This document shows, in pieces, positions 7,361 through 15,835 of a stretch of DNA of 64,000 bases. The stretch covers positions 1 through 64,000 of the forward strand of contig JBBRLL010000007.1 of NCBI GenBank assembly GCA_038231395.1. The letters run 5' to 3'. Made by a program: the position numbers and the translations under genes. The notes below the pieces were generated by a model. The model searched no databases. It was not told the DNA's origin and saw only the letters and a list, made by a program, of their open reading frames with translations. How positions within the stretch are numbered: the first letter of the stretch is position 1; each line of letters starts with the position of its first letter. The stretch is from Stagnihabitans sp038231395. GTDB taxonomy: Bacteria > Pseudomonadota > Alphaproteobacteria > Rhodobacterales > Rhodobacteraceae.

Positions 7361-8623
7361 ATGTCGGACACGGTCACGGTTGAGGCGATTACCAAGCGCC
7401 GCAAAAAGGGCAGGCTCAGCGGTTGGCTGATCTGGTCCGTGGTTATCCTGGTGCTGCTGGCCGGCGGCTATGCGTTTTTGCGGGCGCGCAGCCAGGCTGC
7501 GGCAACCGTCCATTTCACCACGGTCGAGGCGAAGACTGCCGATATCACTGTGACCGTGACCGCCGTCGGCACCGTCCAGCCGATCGAGCAGGTGGATGTC
7601 GGCTCGCTCATTTCGGGCACGATCTCTGAAATTGATGTCAAGATCAACGATCCGGTCAAGAAGGGGCAAGTGCTGGCCCGGCTTGACACCTCGTCGCTGG
7701 AGGCGGGGCTGGCCCGCGATCAGGCCACGTTGAACGCCCGCAAAGCCGCTGTGGAGGATGCGTTGGCGACACAGGAAGCGGCAGGCGAATCGCTGGACCG
7801 CGCGCAAAAGATCAACGACAAGGGACTGAATTCGCAGGAGGTTCTGGCGGCTGCCGCGACAGCCAAGCGCCGCGCCGATGCCAGTGTTGCCTTGGCCAGC
7901 TCTAACGTGCAGGTGGCCGAAGCGGATGTGAAGCTAAGCCAGACCAACATCGACAAGGCGGTGATCGTTGCGCCGATTGATGGCATGGTCCTTAATCTGC
8001 AAGCGGATCTGGGTCAGACCGTTTCGGCTTCGACCAACACCGTCACCCTGTTCACTCTGGCGCATGATCTGGGGCAAATGCAGTTGCAGGTCGATGTCGA
8101 CGAGGCTGACATCGGGCAGGTTCAGGTTGGTGATCCGGCCACATTCAGTGTGGACGCCTATCTGGGTCAGACCTTCCCGGCCAAAGTGTCAGAGATGCAC
8201 TTCGCCCCGCAAACCGTTGACAGCATTGTAACTTATCCAACGATCCTTGCTATCGACAACTCTGCCCACAAGCTGCGTCCGGGGATGACAGCCTCGGCCG
8301 ATGTCACCGTGCAACAGGTCAAAGGCGCGCTGACGGTGCCCAATTCGGCCTTCCGGTATGCGCCGCCTGCGGCCCCGGTTGCGGCGCGAAAGACCACTGG
8401 ACTGCTGGGCATGCTGTTTTCTGGTGCTGACACCGGAGGGCGGACGGCCAATGCCGAAAATGCGGTGACCAAAGACGGGTTTCGCGATCTTTACGTGATG
8501 AAAGGCGGCCAACCTTCTAAAATTGCTGTCAAAACCGGCGTTTCGGATGGTGATACTACCGAAGTGCTGGAGGGCCCTTTGGCCGTGGGTGACGCCGTGG
8601 TCACCGCGCAGGGCACCAAATGA
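7361..8623 (+). CDS. macA: MacA-like periplasmic adaptor subunit
   Basis: A 420-residue membrane-fusion (HlyD/RND adaptor) protein. A membrane segment at about residues 20-40 is followed by the biotinyl-lipoyl half-motif (DVGSLISGTISEIDVKINDPVKKGQVLARLD), an alpha-helical hairpin rich in Ala/Gln and Lys, the second lipoyl half (VIVAPIDGMVLNLQADLGQTV) and beta-barrel domains ending in VPNSAFRY and a membrane-proximal domain. It bridges the inner-membrane ABC transporter and an outer-membrane TolC-type channel, which is not in this window. Start chosen at ATG 7361 with AAAGGA six bases upstream. It overlaps the following ATPase gene by 4 bases (ATGA). The substrate (macrolide, peptide, lipid) is unknown. 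Confidence 0.88.
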   Translation: MSDTVTVEAITKRRKKGRLSGWLIWSVVILVLLAGGYAFLRARSQAAATVHFTTVEAKTADITVTVTAVGTVQPIEQVDVGSLISGTISEIDVKINDPVKKGQVLARLDTSSLEAGLARDQATLNARKAAVEDALATQEAAGESLDRAQKINDKGLNSQEVLAAAATAKRRADASVALASSNVQVAEADVKLSQTNIDKAVIVAPIDGMVLNLQADLGQTVSASTNTVTLFTLAHDLGQMQLQVDVDEADIGQVQVGDPATFSVDAYLGQTFPAKVSEMHFAPQTVDSIVTYPTILAIDNSAHKLRPGMTASADVTVQQVKGALTVPNSAFRYAPPAAPVAARKTTGLLGMLFSGADTGGRTANAENAVTKDGFRDLYVMKGGQPSKIAVKTGVSDGDTTEVLEGPLAVGDAVVTAQGTK

Positions 8624-9339
8624 CCACGCAACCGACTGCCGGCCCCATGTTGGAACTGCGTCACCTGTCCAAAATCTACGGGCAGGCTGAGGCGAAGGTT
8701 TACGCGCTTAACGACGTCAGCCTGACCGTTGAAAAGGGTGAGTTTGTCGCCGTCATGGGCCCATCTGGTTCGGGAAAGTCGACCGCGATGAACATCCTGG
8801 GTTGTCTGGATACGCCAACCACGGGTCAATATCTGCTGTTTGGTACCGATGTGACCGGGCTTGACCGCGACCAACGCGCGCTGTTGCGGCGCCATTTTCT
8901 GGGCTTCATTTTTCAGGGTTTCAACCTGTTGGCGCGCACCACGGCCTTGGAAAACGTGGAGCTTCCGCTGATTTATCAAGGGGTTCCTGCCGAGGATCGC
9001 AAAATCCGCGCGATGGATGCCTTGCATAAAGTGGGTCTGGAAAGCCGGGCCGGTCATCTGCCGTCAGAGCTTTCGGGCGGTCAGCAACAGCGGGTTGCCA
9101 TCGCCCGCGCCATTGTCACCAAACCCGGCCTGATCCTTGCGGATGAGCCGACCGGAAATCTCGATTCAGCGCGGGGTCGCGAGATCATGGATCTGCTGGT
9201 GCAGCTCAACCGCGATGAGGGGCTGTCGGTTCTGATGGTCACGCACGAACCCGACATGGCCGCCTATGCCCACCGGATCGTGACGTTCGTCGATGGCAAA
9301 ATTCAGTCTGACCGGATGAGGGATGACCATGCTGCTTGA
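8620..9339 (+). CDS. MacB-type ABC transporter ATP-binding protein
   Basis: A 239-residue ABC ATPase of the LolD/MacB class. Walker A is GPSGSGKST, the Q-loop is FIFQGFNLL, the signature is LSGGQQQRVAIARA, Walker B is LILADEPTGNLDS and the switch His is in MVTHEPD. It powers the permease encoded immediately downstream, whose start overlaps its last 11 bases. In E. coli MacB the ATPase and permease are fused; here they are separate genes, as is common outside enterobacteria. It shares an ATGA overlap with the macA-like gene. Confidence 0.92.
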   Translation: MTTQPTAGPMLELRHLSKIYGQAEAKVYALNDVSLTVEKGEFVAVMGPSGSGKSTAMNILGCLDTPTTGQYLLFGTDVTGLDRDQRALLRRHFLGFIFQGFNLLARTTALENVELPLIYQGVPAEDRKIRAMDALHKVGLESRAGHLPSELSGGQQQRVAIARAIVTKPGLILADEPTGNLDSARGREIMDLLVQLNRDEGLSVLMVTHEPDMAAYAHRIVTFVDGKIQSDRMRDDHAA

Positions 9340-10540
9340 AGCGCTCCGCCTTGCGATGAAAACCGTTTTTCGCAACAAACTCCGCAGCTTCCTGACCGTT
9401 CTTGGTATCGTGATCGGGGTTGCGTCCGTGATTGCGATGGTGACGGTGGGGCAGGGGTCCAGCGCGCAGGTACAATCCGATGTCGCGGCTTTGGGGTCAA
9501 ACCTGCTGATGATCCGCCCCGGCGCGCCCGGTCGTGGACCCGGTGGCGGATCAGCCGACGCGGTCCCGTTGTCCATCCAGGATCTGGATGCGCTGACCCG
9601 CGACATACCAGATATAGTGGCAGCGACCCCAGGCTCCAGCAAAGGCTTGACGGCAGTCTTTGGCCAGATGAACCACGCGGTTCAGGCCATCGGCACCGAT
9701 AACGCCTATTTCGCCATCCACGGCTGGGCGCTGACCAATGGGCGCCTGTTTTCGGAAGGAGAACTCCGTACTGGAACCGCCGTATGCATCCTTGGCACAA
9801 CCACATCCACCGCACTGATCGGCGATGGCAACCCGGTTGGCACCACGATCCGCATTGGAAAAACCTCTTGCGATGTCATAGGCTTGCTGGCCAGACGTGA
9901 AGCGTCGACCTTTGGACAAGACGACAATGACACGCTGATCATGCCGCTGAAAGCCTTTCAACGCCGGGTTTCGGGCAAGGCGGACGTGCAATCCATTTCC
10001 GTAACCTTCCGCGATGGGGCGAGTGCCGAGGCGGTCATTGCGCAGATCCAAGGCTTGATGCGAGAGAGGCGGCACTTAGCAGGCGATGCGAACGACGACT
10101 TCAATGTCTTTGATATGAAACAGATTTCCTCAATGCTGACCGGGATAACCGGGGTCTTGACGGGCCTTTTGTCAGCGGTGGCCGCCATCAGCCTTCTGGT
10201 CGGCGGCATCGGCATCATGAACATCATGTTGGTGTCGGTCACCGAACGAACGCGTGAGATTGGCATCAGGATGGCGGTGGGCGCGACGGAAGGCCAAGTT
10301 TTGTTGCAATTCCTGGTTGAGGCGATTGTCTTGTCGCTGATCGGCGGCATGTTGGGCATTCTGGTGGGTCTGGGCCTTGGCGCTGTCGGGTCTTACGCAT
10401 TGAACATCCGGTTCCTGCCAGATTACCGGATCATCATCGCGTCCTTCATTTTCTCGGCGGTTGTTGGGGTGGTGTTCGGTTTTTTCCCGGCACGGCGGGC
10501 GGCCCGGCTGGACCCGATCGAGGCGTTGCGACATCAATAA
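9329..10540 (+). CDS. MacB-type ABC transporter permease (FtsX-like)
   Basis: A 403-residue permease with the MacB architecture: a first membrane helix (FLTVLGIVIGVASVIAMVTVG), a large periplasmic core domain from about residue 45 to 265, and three C-terminal membrane helices, including SLLVGGIGIMNIMLVSVTERTREIGIRMAVGAT, a typical FtsX-family stretch. The C-terminus reads FPARRAARLDPIEALR, also typical. ATG codons occur at 9323 and 9329; GGATGAGG favours 9329. It completes a tripartite exporter with the two preceding genes. Confidence 0.92.
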   Translation: MLLEALRLAMKTVFRNKLRSFLTVLGIVIGVASVIAMVTVGQGSSAQVQSDVAALGSNLLMIRPGAPGRGPGGGSADAVPLSIQDLDALTRDIPDIVAATPGSSKGLTAVFGQMNHAVQAIGTDNAYFAIHGWALTNGRLFSEGELRTGTAVCILGTTTSTALIGDGNPVGTTIRIGKTSCDVIGLLARREASTFGQDDNDTLIMPLKAFQRRVSGKADVQSISVTFRDGASAEAVIAQIQGLMRERRHLAGDANDDFNVFDMKQISSMLTGITGVLTGLLSAVAAISLLVGGIGIMNIMLVSVTERTREIGIRMAVGATEGQVLLQFLVEAIVLSLIGGMLGILVGLGLGAVGSYALNIRFLPDYRIIIASFIFSAVVGVVFGFFPARRAARLDPIEALRHQ

Positions 10541-10609
10541 GGCCGGCCAAAGGTGCCATCCGCAACCATAAAACAGCGACCTAGTCTGAAAGCAGAGCGC
10601 AAAAAAAAA

Positions 10610-10629
10610 CGGGCCGCACTTGCGGCCCG
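10610..10629 (-). terminator. Rho-independent terminator of the DUF1127 gene
   Basis: Perfect 8-bp stem (CGGGCCGC and GCGGCCCG, tetraloop between) followed on the minus strand by nine T residues (the A-run at 10601-10609). It lies about 20 bases after the stop codon of the minus-strand DUF1127 gene. The U-tract exists only for minus-strand transcripts, so it does not serve the macB-type permease gene on the plus strand. Confidence 0.9.
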
Positions 10630-10649
10630 AGTTGGGGAAAGCGATTAAT

Positions 10650-10877
10650 TCAGGCGCGCCAGAATGGCTTTGCCGTTTCCATGGCCGCGCTCATCGGATC
10701 AAGGCCGATGTCTTTAAGCATGTAATCGGCCAGACCGCGCAGATCCTTCCGGGTCCGTCGGCGCAGATCCCATTGCACAATGATCAAAGTGGCGCGCAAC
10801 AGCGTCCGCGAAAAGGCGGGCAACGGATGGCGGGCCAAAGTGGTCAGGTCAAGGGCGATCGGTTGAACAGTTGACAT
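10650..10877 (-). CDS. Small DUF1127 domain protein
   Basis: A 75-residue protein ending in the Arg-rich DUF1127 (YjiS-like) motif: WDLRRRTRKDLRGLADYMLKDIGLD. Small DUF1127 proteins of alphaproteobacteria have been linked to RNA turnover; CcaF1 of Rhodobacter sphaeroides is an example. The ATG at 10877 is preceded by GAGAG; longer upstream extension is not family-like. It is transcribed divergently from a MocR-type regulator, with two similar palindromes between the two start codons, and it has its own strong terminator. Control by the MocR protein is therefore likely. Confidence 0.85.
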   Translation of the reverse strand: MSTVQPIALDLTTLARHPLPAFSRTLLRATLIIVQWDLRRRTRKDLRGLADYMLKDIGLDPMSAAMETAKPFWRA

Positions 10878-10888
10878 GGTACTCTCTA

Positions 10889-10902
10889 TTGTATTGATAC
10901 AA
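10889..10902. promoter_or_regulatory. Palindromic operator candidate 1 (DUF1127/MocR intergenic)
   Basis: Perfect inverted repeat TTGTAT-TG-ATACAA. It lies 11 bases upstream of the DUF1127 start. A second, imperfect copy is centred 31 bp away, about three helical turns, which would put two regulator dimers on the same DNA face. Confidence 0.6.
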
Positions 10903-10919
10903 GTTCTGCTTGTCTGTAT

Positions 10920-10933
10920 ATGTATAGGTACAA
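10920..10933. promoter_or_regulatory. Palindromic operator candidate 2 (DUF1127/MocR intergenic)
   Basis: Imperfect copy of the first palindrome: ATGTAT-AG-GTACAA matches 10 of the 12 arm positions. It lies 33 bases upstream of the MocR-type regulator start, so autoregulation is plausible. Confidence 0.55.
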
Positions 10934-10966
10934 TAATGACCCGCGAATCGCCAGAGGACAATTGTC

Positions 10967-12358
10967 ATGGATACAATTTGGCAGCCGGTTTTGGGGCAGG
11001 ACGGTCCCAAATACCTGTCTCTTGCGCATGAACTGCGCGAGGCGATCCGGCTTGGCACCTTGGCAGAAGGCGCTCAACTGCCGCCGGTGCGCGATTTGGC
11101 CTGGGGGTTGAAGGTAACCCCCGGCACCGTGGCGCGGGCTTATCAGATTGCCACGGCCGAGGGTTTGTTGCAGGCGACGGTCGGGCGCGGCACCTTTGTG
11201 GCCGCCTTGGCGCCCAGGCTCGGTCCGGCAATTCCGGCGCCGTCTGATACCAGACCGGTCGCGGGGCGATTGGACATGCGCTCTCCCAACCTGCCGGAGG
11301 TTGGGCAAAGCGTTGAACTGGGCGATGCGTTGCGACGTATTGCCATGCAGATTGACACGCAGTGGATTGATTATACGAGTCAATCTGCTGAACTGCCCGT
11401 GCGCCGGGCCGTTCGCGATTGGCTGGAGTCTCGTGATGTTGGCCCGGTTCAGGCAGAGGACATCGTGCTGTCGCATGGCGGTCAGAATGGCGTTTCATTG
11501 GTGTTGCAATGCTGTTTGCGCGGCGACCGTCCGGTGGTTCTGGTGGAGGATTTGTGCTATCCGGGGTTTCGCTATGCGGCACGGCTTGCCCGGGCAGAAG
11601 TTCACGGCGTTGAACTGGACGAAGAAGGGATGCGCCCTGACGCATTGGAGGCCGCCTGTCGCCGCTATGGTCCGCAGGTTTTGTGTCTGACCCCGGAGGC
11701 GCAAAACCCCACCACAGCGCGGATGTCAGTGCAGCGTCGCCAAGAGATTGTATCCATCGTCCGCAGGTACAATCTGCAAGTCATCGAGGATGAATGCTAT
11801 TCGGCCCGCCAAAGCGACAGCCCGACCCTGCGCGCCATGGCGCCAGAGCGGGTCTGGTACATCGGCAGCCTGTCCAAATCCGTCTCGGCCGCGTTGCGCT
11901 TTGGCTTTGTCGTCTGCCCCAGTGATATGGGTGAAGCGGGACGGCTGGCCGCACAGCAGGGCTATTTCGCCTTGTCGCGTCCGGTTTCCGCCCTGTGCAT
12001 GGACCTGTTCCAATCCGGCGCAGCGGCGGAATTTCGCGACCGGGTCATGGCGGAGTTCACCGCACGCAGCCAGATGGCCGCGACCTTACTGCGCGGGTTT
12101 GACATTCGCGGTCAGATTGGGTTGCCGTTCATCTGGATGAACCTGCCGCAGGGGTGGCGTGCCTCTACCTTCACCCGGCGGGCCGAGGAAGCGGGGGTTC
12201 TGCTACGTCCGGCCGACCAATACGCCATGGTCACGGGCCGGGCACCCAATGCGGTGCGGATGGCTTTGGCGGGCGACACCTCTCGCGAGCGGCTGTCAGA
12301 AGGGTTGCAAAGCCTTGCCGGGCTTTTGGTGCGCCCGCCGAACGATATGGCGGTTTGA
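10967..12358 (+). CDS. MocR-type (GntR HTH plus aminotransferase domain) transcriptional regulator
   Basis: A 463-residue fusion of an N-terminal GntR winged helix (LAHELREAIRLGTLAEGAQLPPVRDLAWGL, then VTPGTVARAYQ and the GLLQATVGRGTFVA wing) and a fold-type I aminotransferase-like domain. The PLP-lysine motif GSLSKSVSAALRFGFV is intact, as is the IEDECYS aspartate region, so it should bind PLP. MocR proteins use PLP or amino-acid adducts as effectors. It is divergent from the DUF1127 gene and two palindromes lie between them. The target set beyond this pair is unknown. Confidence 0.9.
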   Translation: MDTIWQPVLGQDGPKYLSLAHELREAIRLGTLAEGAQLPPVRDLAWGLKVTPGTVARAYQIATAEGLLQATVGRGTFVAALAPRLGPAIPAPSDTRPVAGRLDMRSPNLPEVGQSVELGDALRRIAMQIDTQWIDYTSQSAELPVRRAVRDWLESRDVGPVQAEDIVLSHGGQNGVSLVLQCCLRGDRPVVLVEDLCYPGFRYAARLARAEVHGVELDEEGMRPDALEAACRRYGPQVLCLTPEAQNPTTARMSVQRRQEIVSIVRRYNLQVIEDECYSARQSDSPTLRAMAPERVWYIGSLSKSVSAALRFGFVVCPSDMGEAGRLAAQQGYFALSRPVSALCMDLFQSGAAAEFRDRVMAEFTARSQMAATLLRGFDIRGQIGLPFIWMNLPQGWRASTFTRRAEEAGVLLRPADQYAMVTGRAPNAVRMALAGDTSRERLSEGLQSLAGLLVRPPNDMAV

Positions 12359-12496
12359 CTGTTGCGCCGCAGACTCATGCCGCAGTGCGGCGCGCGCGCT
12401 TTCCCGATAAGGGATTGACGGATCAGCGTATTCCCGCTCACACTTGACGCCGGGGCAAAAACGAGCAGTCAAAAAACGCCCGACGGAAGGAATAAA

Positions 12497-12748
12497 ATGG
12501 GACTTCAATCCACATTTCATGCGCCGTTTGGCGCAGATTTTCTGGGTTGGCGCGTGTCACGTGCTGGCCGAACCGAGATCGTTTACGAAGACGGCGCAGC
12601 CCATCGTCAGGTCTGGCGTCTGACCGGCGCGCCGGATGAAAACCTTGTTGAGGCGATGAAACTGGCGGTGGCTTCGGCCCATGTCGTGCCCTGCCTGATG
12701 GAAGAGTTGAAGAAACGGGCGATAACGGTGGAAGGTGGCAGCGTTTAG
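12497..12748 (+). CDS. Small protein of unknown function
   Basis: An 83-residue open frame with a good ribosome site (GGAAGGA about seven bases before ATG). I do not recognise the family. The N-terminal half is predicted beta-rich (DFLGWRVSRAGRTEIVYEDG) and the C-terminal half helical (ENLVEAMKLAVASAHVVPCLMEELKKRA), with no signal peptide or membrane segment. It lies between the MocR gene and a polyamine-type ABC importer. A short hairpin 65 bases downstream may end its transcript. Confidence 0.6.
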   Translation: MGLQSTFHAPFGADFLGWRVSRAGRTEIVYEDGAAHRQVWRLTGAPDENLVEAMKLAVASAHVVPCLMEELKKRAITVEGGSV

Positions 12749-12812
12749 CCCGATTTTTCCGCATCAGCCTTGCCAGACGCGTTTCAGGCGATCAAACTCA
12801 TGGCATCAAAAG

Positions 12813-12834
12813 GCTTGCGTGATGTCGCGCAAGC
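12813..12834 (+). terminator. Possible weak terminator hairpin
   Basis: Seven-bp stem GCTTGCG (12813-12819) and CGCAAGC (12828-12834) between the small unknown gene and the ABC permease gene. The bases after it (TGCTTAATTTG) are T-rich but not a clean U-tract. Confidence 0.35.
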
Positions 12835-12896
12835 TGCTTAATTTGATCAAACGTTGAAAACAACGATGCGACAACCAAAAGTTGACGGGGTGATTG

Positions 12897-13838
12897 ATGT
12901 CTGAACCGCGACAGCGGAGCCGCTTCTGGGGGTCAGAGGCTTCAAATGGCCTTGCGCTGATCAGCCCCACGGCGTTGTACGCGATCCTGCTTCTGGCCGC
13001 ACCTTTGGCCGCCACGCTGATCTATTCCGTTTTGACCGACGGCTATCTGACGGTGATCCCGCATTTCCAGCTGTGCAACTACGTGGGGGAATGCCACTCG
13101 CAACTGGCAGACGGCACGCAGGATCCTGCAACCTATCTGGGGGCGTGGTCTGATCCCATAGCCCAGACTTTGCTGCTGCGGTCGTTGATCGTGTCCACTC
13201 TGGTCACGGCGGCTACGGTGCTTTTGGCCTATCCGGTCGCTTATTTCGTCAGTTTCAACGTGGACTCCTCCAGAAAATCGCTGTGGTTGTTCCTGATCAC
13301 CATCCCGTTCTGGACCTCTTACGTGATCCGGGTGTTCATGTGGAACGTGATGCTCAGCCGGACCGGGGTGATCAATTCGGCCTTGCAAGGCCTGCACATC
13401 ATCAGCGACCCGTTGCAGATGAGCTTTACGATTCAAGCAATGATCGTGACTCTGGCCCATTCTTACGCGCCATTTGCCATTCTGCCGATCTACGTGGCCT
13501 TGGAAAAGATTGACCGCAGTTTGCTGGAGGCGGGCCAGGATCTGGGTGAGACGCGCTTCACCACCTTCCTGCGCGTCACCTTGCCGTTGTCGATGACGGG
13601 GGTAATAGCCTCGGTGCTGATCGTGTTCATCCCGACGATTGGCGATTACGTGACGCCCAACCTGATTGGTGGCGGCAAGATCCCGATGATTGCCAACATG
13701 ATCGAAAAGCAGATGCTGAAAGCGGATAACCGGCCCTTGGGGTCCGCCATCGCGGTGTCTGCGATGCTGGCAGTGGGCATTGTCAGCATGGCGTTCTTGT
13801 ACCTCAACCGGCGCTATCTGAAGGGGACGCCGAAATGA
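12897..13838 (+). CDS. Polyamine-type ABC transporter permease (PotB-like)
   Basis: A 313-residue inner-membrane permease. Membrane helices are evident from about residues 20, 95, 130, 180, 235 and 280. The cytoplasmic EAA loop is EAGQDLGETRFTTFLRVTLPLS. A cysteine-containing periplasmic insertion (about residues 60-80) follows helix 1. The ATG at 12897 directly follows a TTG that would add one residue. It overlaps the second permease gene by 4 bases (ATGA). With the next two genes it forms a spermidine/putrescine-class importer. No periplasmic binding-protein gene adjoins it, so the solute is uncertain. Confidence 0.88.
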   Translation: MSEPRQRSRFWGSEASNGLALISPTALYAILLLAAPLAATLIYSVLTDGYLTVIPHFQLCNYVGECHSQLADGTQDPATYLGAWSDPIAQTLLLRSLIVSTLVTAATVLLAYPVAYFVSFNVDSSRKSLWLFLITIPFWTSYVIRVFMWNVMLSRTGVINSALQGLHIISDPLQMSFTIQAMIVTLAHSYAPFAILPIYVALEKIDRSLLEAGQDLGETRFTTFLRVTLPLSMTGVIASVLIVFIPTIGDYVTPNLIGGGKIPMIANMIEKQMLKADNRPLGSAIAVSAMLAVGIVSMAFLYLNRRYLKGTPK

Positions 13839-14656
13839 AAATCGTTCCCTTCAAACTACCGGCTCTCAAAATCTATACCATCGCCTATCTGATCTTTTTG
13901 TATTGCCCGATCGTGATCCTGCCGCTGTTTGCCTTCAACAATTCTGCCGCCGTGGCGTTTCCGTTGCAGGGCTTTACGACGCAATGGTTTCAAAACATCT
14001 GGGTCGATCCGCAACTGTGGACGGCACTGGAGAACAGTCTGGTGGTCGCGATCTGGACCTCGGTTCTGTCGGTCATCTTTGCGATTTTTGCAGCCCGGGC
14101 CAGCACGCGCTACAGGTTCCCCGGTCAGGCACCGCTGCTCGGGTTGATCATGCTGCCGATGGTGCTGCCGGATATGATCATGGCGATGGCGTTGCTGGTG
14201 GTCCTGTTGGCGATTGGCGTGCCTTTGTCCAAGTTCACCATCATTCTGGGCGACGTGCTGATTTGTACGCCCTTTGCAATGGCCATCCTGACCTCGGCCT
14301 TCCAAAGCCTTGACAGGTCTTTGGAAGAGGCCGCCTATGATCTGGGTGAGGGGCCGATTTCCACCTTTTATCTGGTCATTCTGCCCCTGGTGATGCCCGG
14401 CATCATCTCTGCCCTTCTGATCTGCTTCACCATCTCGATTGACGAATTCATTGTGGCGAACTTCCTCGGTTCGGGACAGCCGCTTTTGTCAACCTTCATC
14501 TACGGGCAACTGCGCTTTCCGAAATATGTGCCCAATATCATGGCTTTGGGAACGGTTCTTGTGGGGGTGTCCGTGGCCCTACTGGCCTTGGCCGAGTTTT
14601 TCCGCCGCCGCGGCTTAGCCCGCACCGGCGCCAAGGATACCGGAGGCTTCCTGTGA
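13835..14656 (+). CDS. Polyamine-type ABC transporter permease (PotC-like)
   Basis: A 273-residue permease with an N-terminal helix (IYTIAYLIFLYCPIVILPLFAF), MVLPDMIMAMALLVVLLAIGV in the middle and the EAA loop EEAAYDLGEGPISTFYLVILPLVMPG. The SIDEFIVANFLGSG stretch is typical of PotC/PotI-type subunits. It overlaps the preceding permease gene (ATGA) and the following ATPase gene (GTGA), so translation of the three genes is probably coupled. Confidence 0.9.
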   Translation: MKIVPFKLPALKIYTIAYLIFLYCPIVILPLFAFNNSAAVAFPLQGFTTQWFQNIWVDPQLWTALENSLVVAIWTSVLSVIFAIFAARASTRYRFPGQAPLLGLIMLPMVLPDMIMAMALLVVLLAIGVPLSKFTIILGDVLICTPFAMAILTSAFQSLDRSLEEAAYDLGEGPISTFYLVILPLVMPGIISALLICFTISIDEFIVANFLGSGQPLLSTFIYGQLRFPKYVPNIMALGTVLVGVSVALLALAEFFRRRGLARTGAKDTGGFL

Positions 14657-15768
14657 CGTCTGACAAATCCAACATGCCTGATGCGCCGATGATCGAGTTC
14701 AAGGACGTCCACAAATACTACGGCGATTATCACGCCCTGCGCGGCATCACCGCCACGATCAAGGCTGGTGAGTTCTTCTCGCTGCTTGGCCCCTCTGGCT
14801 GCGGCAAAACGACATTGCTGCGCACGATTGCGGGGTTTGAAGGTATCTCCTCCGGCGTCGTGCTGATTGATGGCAAGGACATGGCAGATGTGCCCGCCAA
14901 CCAGCGCCCGACCAACATGGTGTTCCAAAGCTACGCCATCTTCCCGCATCTGACGGTGGAACAGAACGTCGGCTTTGGTTTGCGCAAAGACCCGCGCTCA
15001 AAACCCGAAAAGGCCAAGGCGGTGGATGAGGCTTTGACGATGGTCGGTCTTGCGGGCTTCGGCAAGCGCGCCGCAACCGCCCTGTCGGGTGGCCAGCGTC
15101 AACGCGTGGCCCTCGCCCGCGCCCTGATCCTGAAGCCCAAGGTTCTGCTTCTGGATGAACCTTTGTCGGCTCTGGACAAGAAACTGCGCGAAAATATGCA
15201 GGTCGAACTGATCAAGCTGCAACGGCAGGTTGGCATCACCTTCATTCTGGTGACGCATGATCAGGAAGAAGCGCTGGTGATGAGCGACCGCATTGCCGTG
15301 ATGTTTGAAGGCCAGATTGCCCAGTTGGACAGCCCCGAAAAGCTGTACCGTCTGCCCAAAACCCGTGCCGTGGCGAACTTCATCGGCACGATGAACTTCC
15401 TGCCCGCCAAAATCCTGTCCGAATCCGGTGGCCTGACCGAGGTCGAAGCGCAGGGTCTGGGCCGTCTGGTATTGGACGCCGAAAAGCAGGTGACGGGTGC
15501 GGCCTCACCCAGCGGTGCCACTCTCGGTTTTCGCCCCGAAACCGCCACCCTGCTGTTTGAGGGCCAGACCGCCACCGACCGCGAAAGCATGGCCACGGTC
15601 GAAGAGGTCGTCTACTACGGCGACATGACCTATTACGACGTCAAGATCGACGGCACCGACGCTCCGGTCCGCCTGTCGATGCGCAACGTTTTTGGACGCC
15701 CGGTGCTGGACATCGGCACGCGGGCACGCGTGGGGTGGAGTGCTGGCGCTATGGTCCTGTTCCGCTGA
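14653..15768 (+). CDS. Polyamine-type ABC transporter ATP-binding protein (PotA-like)
   Basis: A 371-residue ATPase of the spermidine/putrescine class. Walker A is GPSGCGKTT, Q-loop VFQSYAIFPHLTV, signature LSGGQRQRVALARAL, Walker B VLLLDEPLSALD and H-loop VTHDQEEA. A C-terminal TOBE regulatory domain begins near residue 285 (GFRPETATLLF, VEEVVYYGDMTYYDVKI). The GTG start overlaps the previous stop. It energises the two permeases encoded upstream. Confidence 0.92.
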   Translation: MTSDKSNMPDAPMIEFKDVHKYYGDYHALRGITATIKAGEFFSLLGPSGCGKTTLLRTIAGFEGISSGVVLIDGKDMADVPANQRPTNMVFQSYAIFPHLTVEQNVGFGLRKDPRSKPEKAKAVDEALTMVGLAGFGKRAATALSGGQRQRVALARALILKPKVLLLDEPLSALDKKLRENMQVELIKLQRQVGITFILVTHDQEEALVMSDRIAVMFEGQIAQLDSPEKLYRLPKTRAVANFIGTMNFLPAKILSESGGLTEVEAQGLGRLVLDAEKQVTGAASPSGATLGFRPETATLLFEGQTATDRESMATVEEVVYYGDMTYYDVKIDGTDAPVRLSMRNVFGRPVLDIGTRARVGWSAGAMVLFR

Positions 15769-15835
15769 TCTGCGGTTCGGTTCAACTGGTCCTGAAATGC
15801 ACACGCCGTGGTCCGGCTCTGCTGAGGGAACGGTC

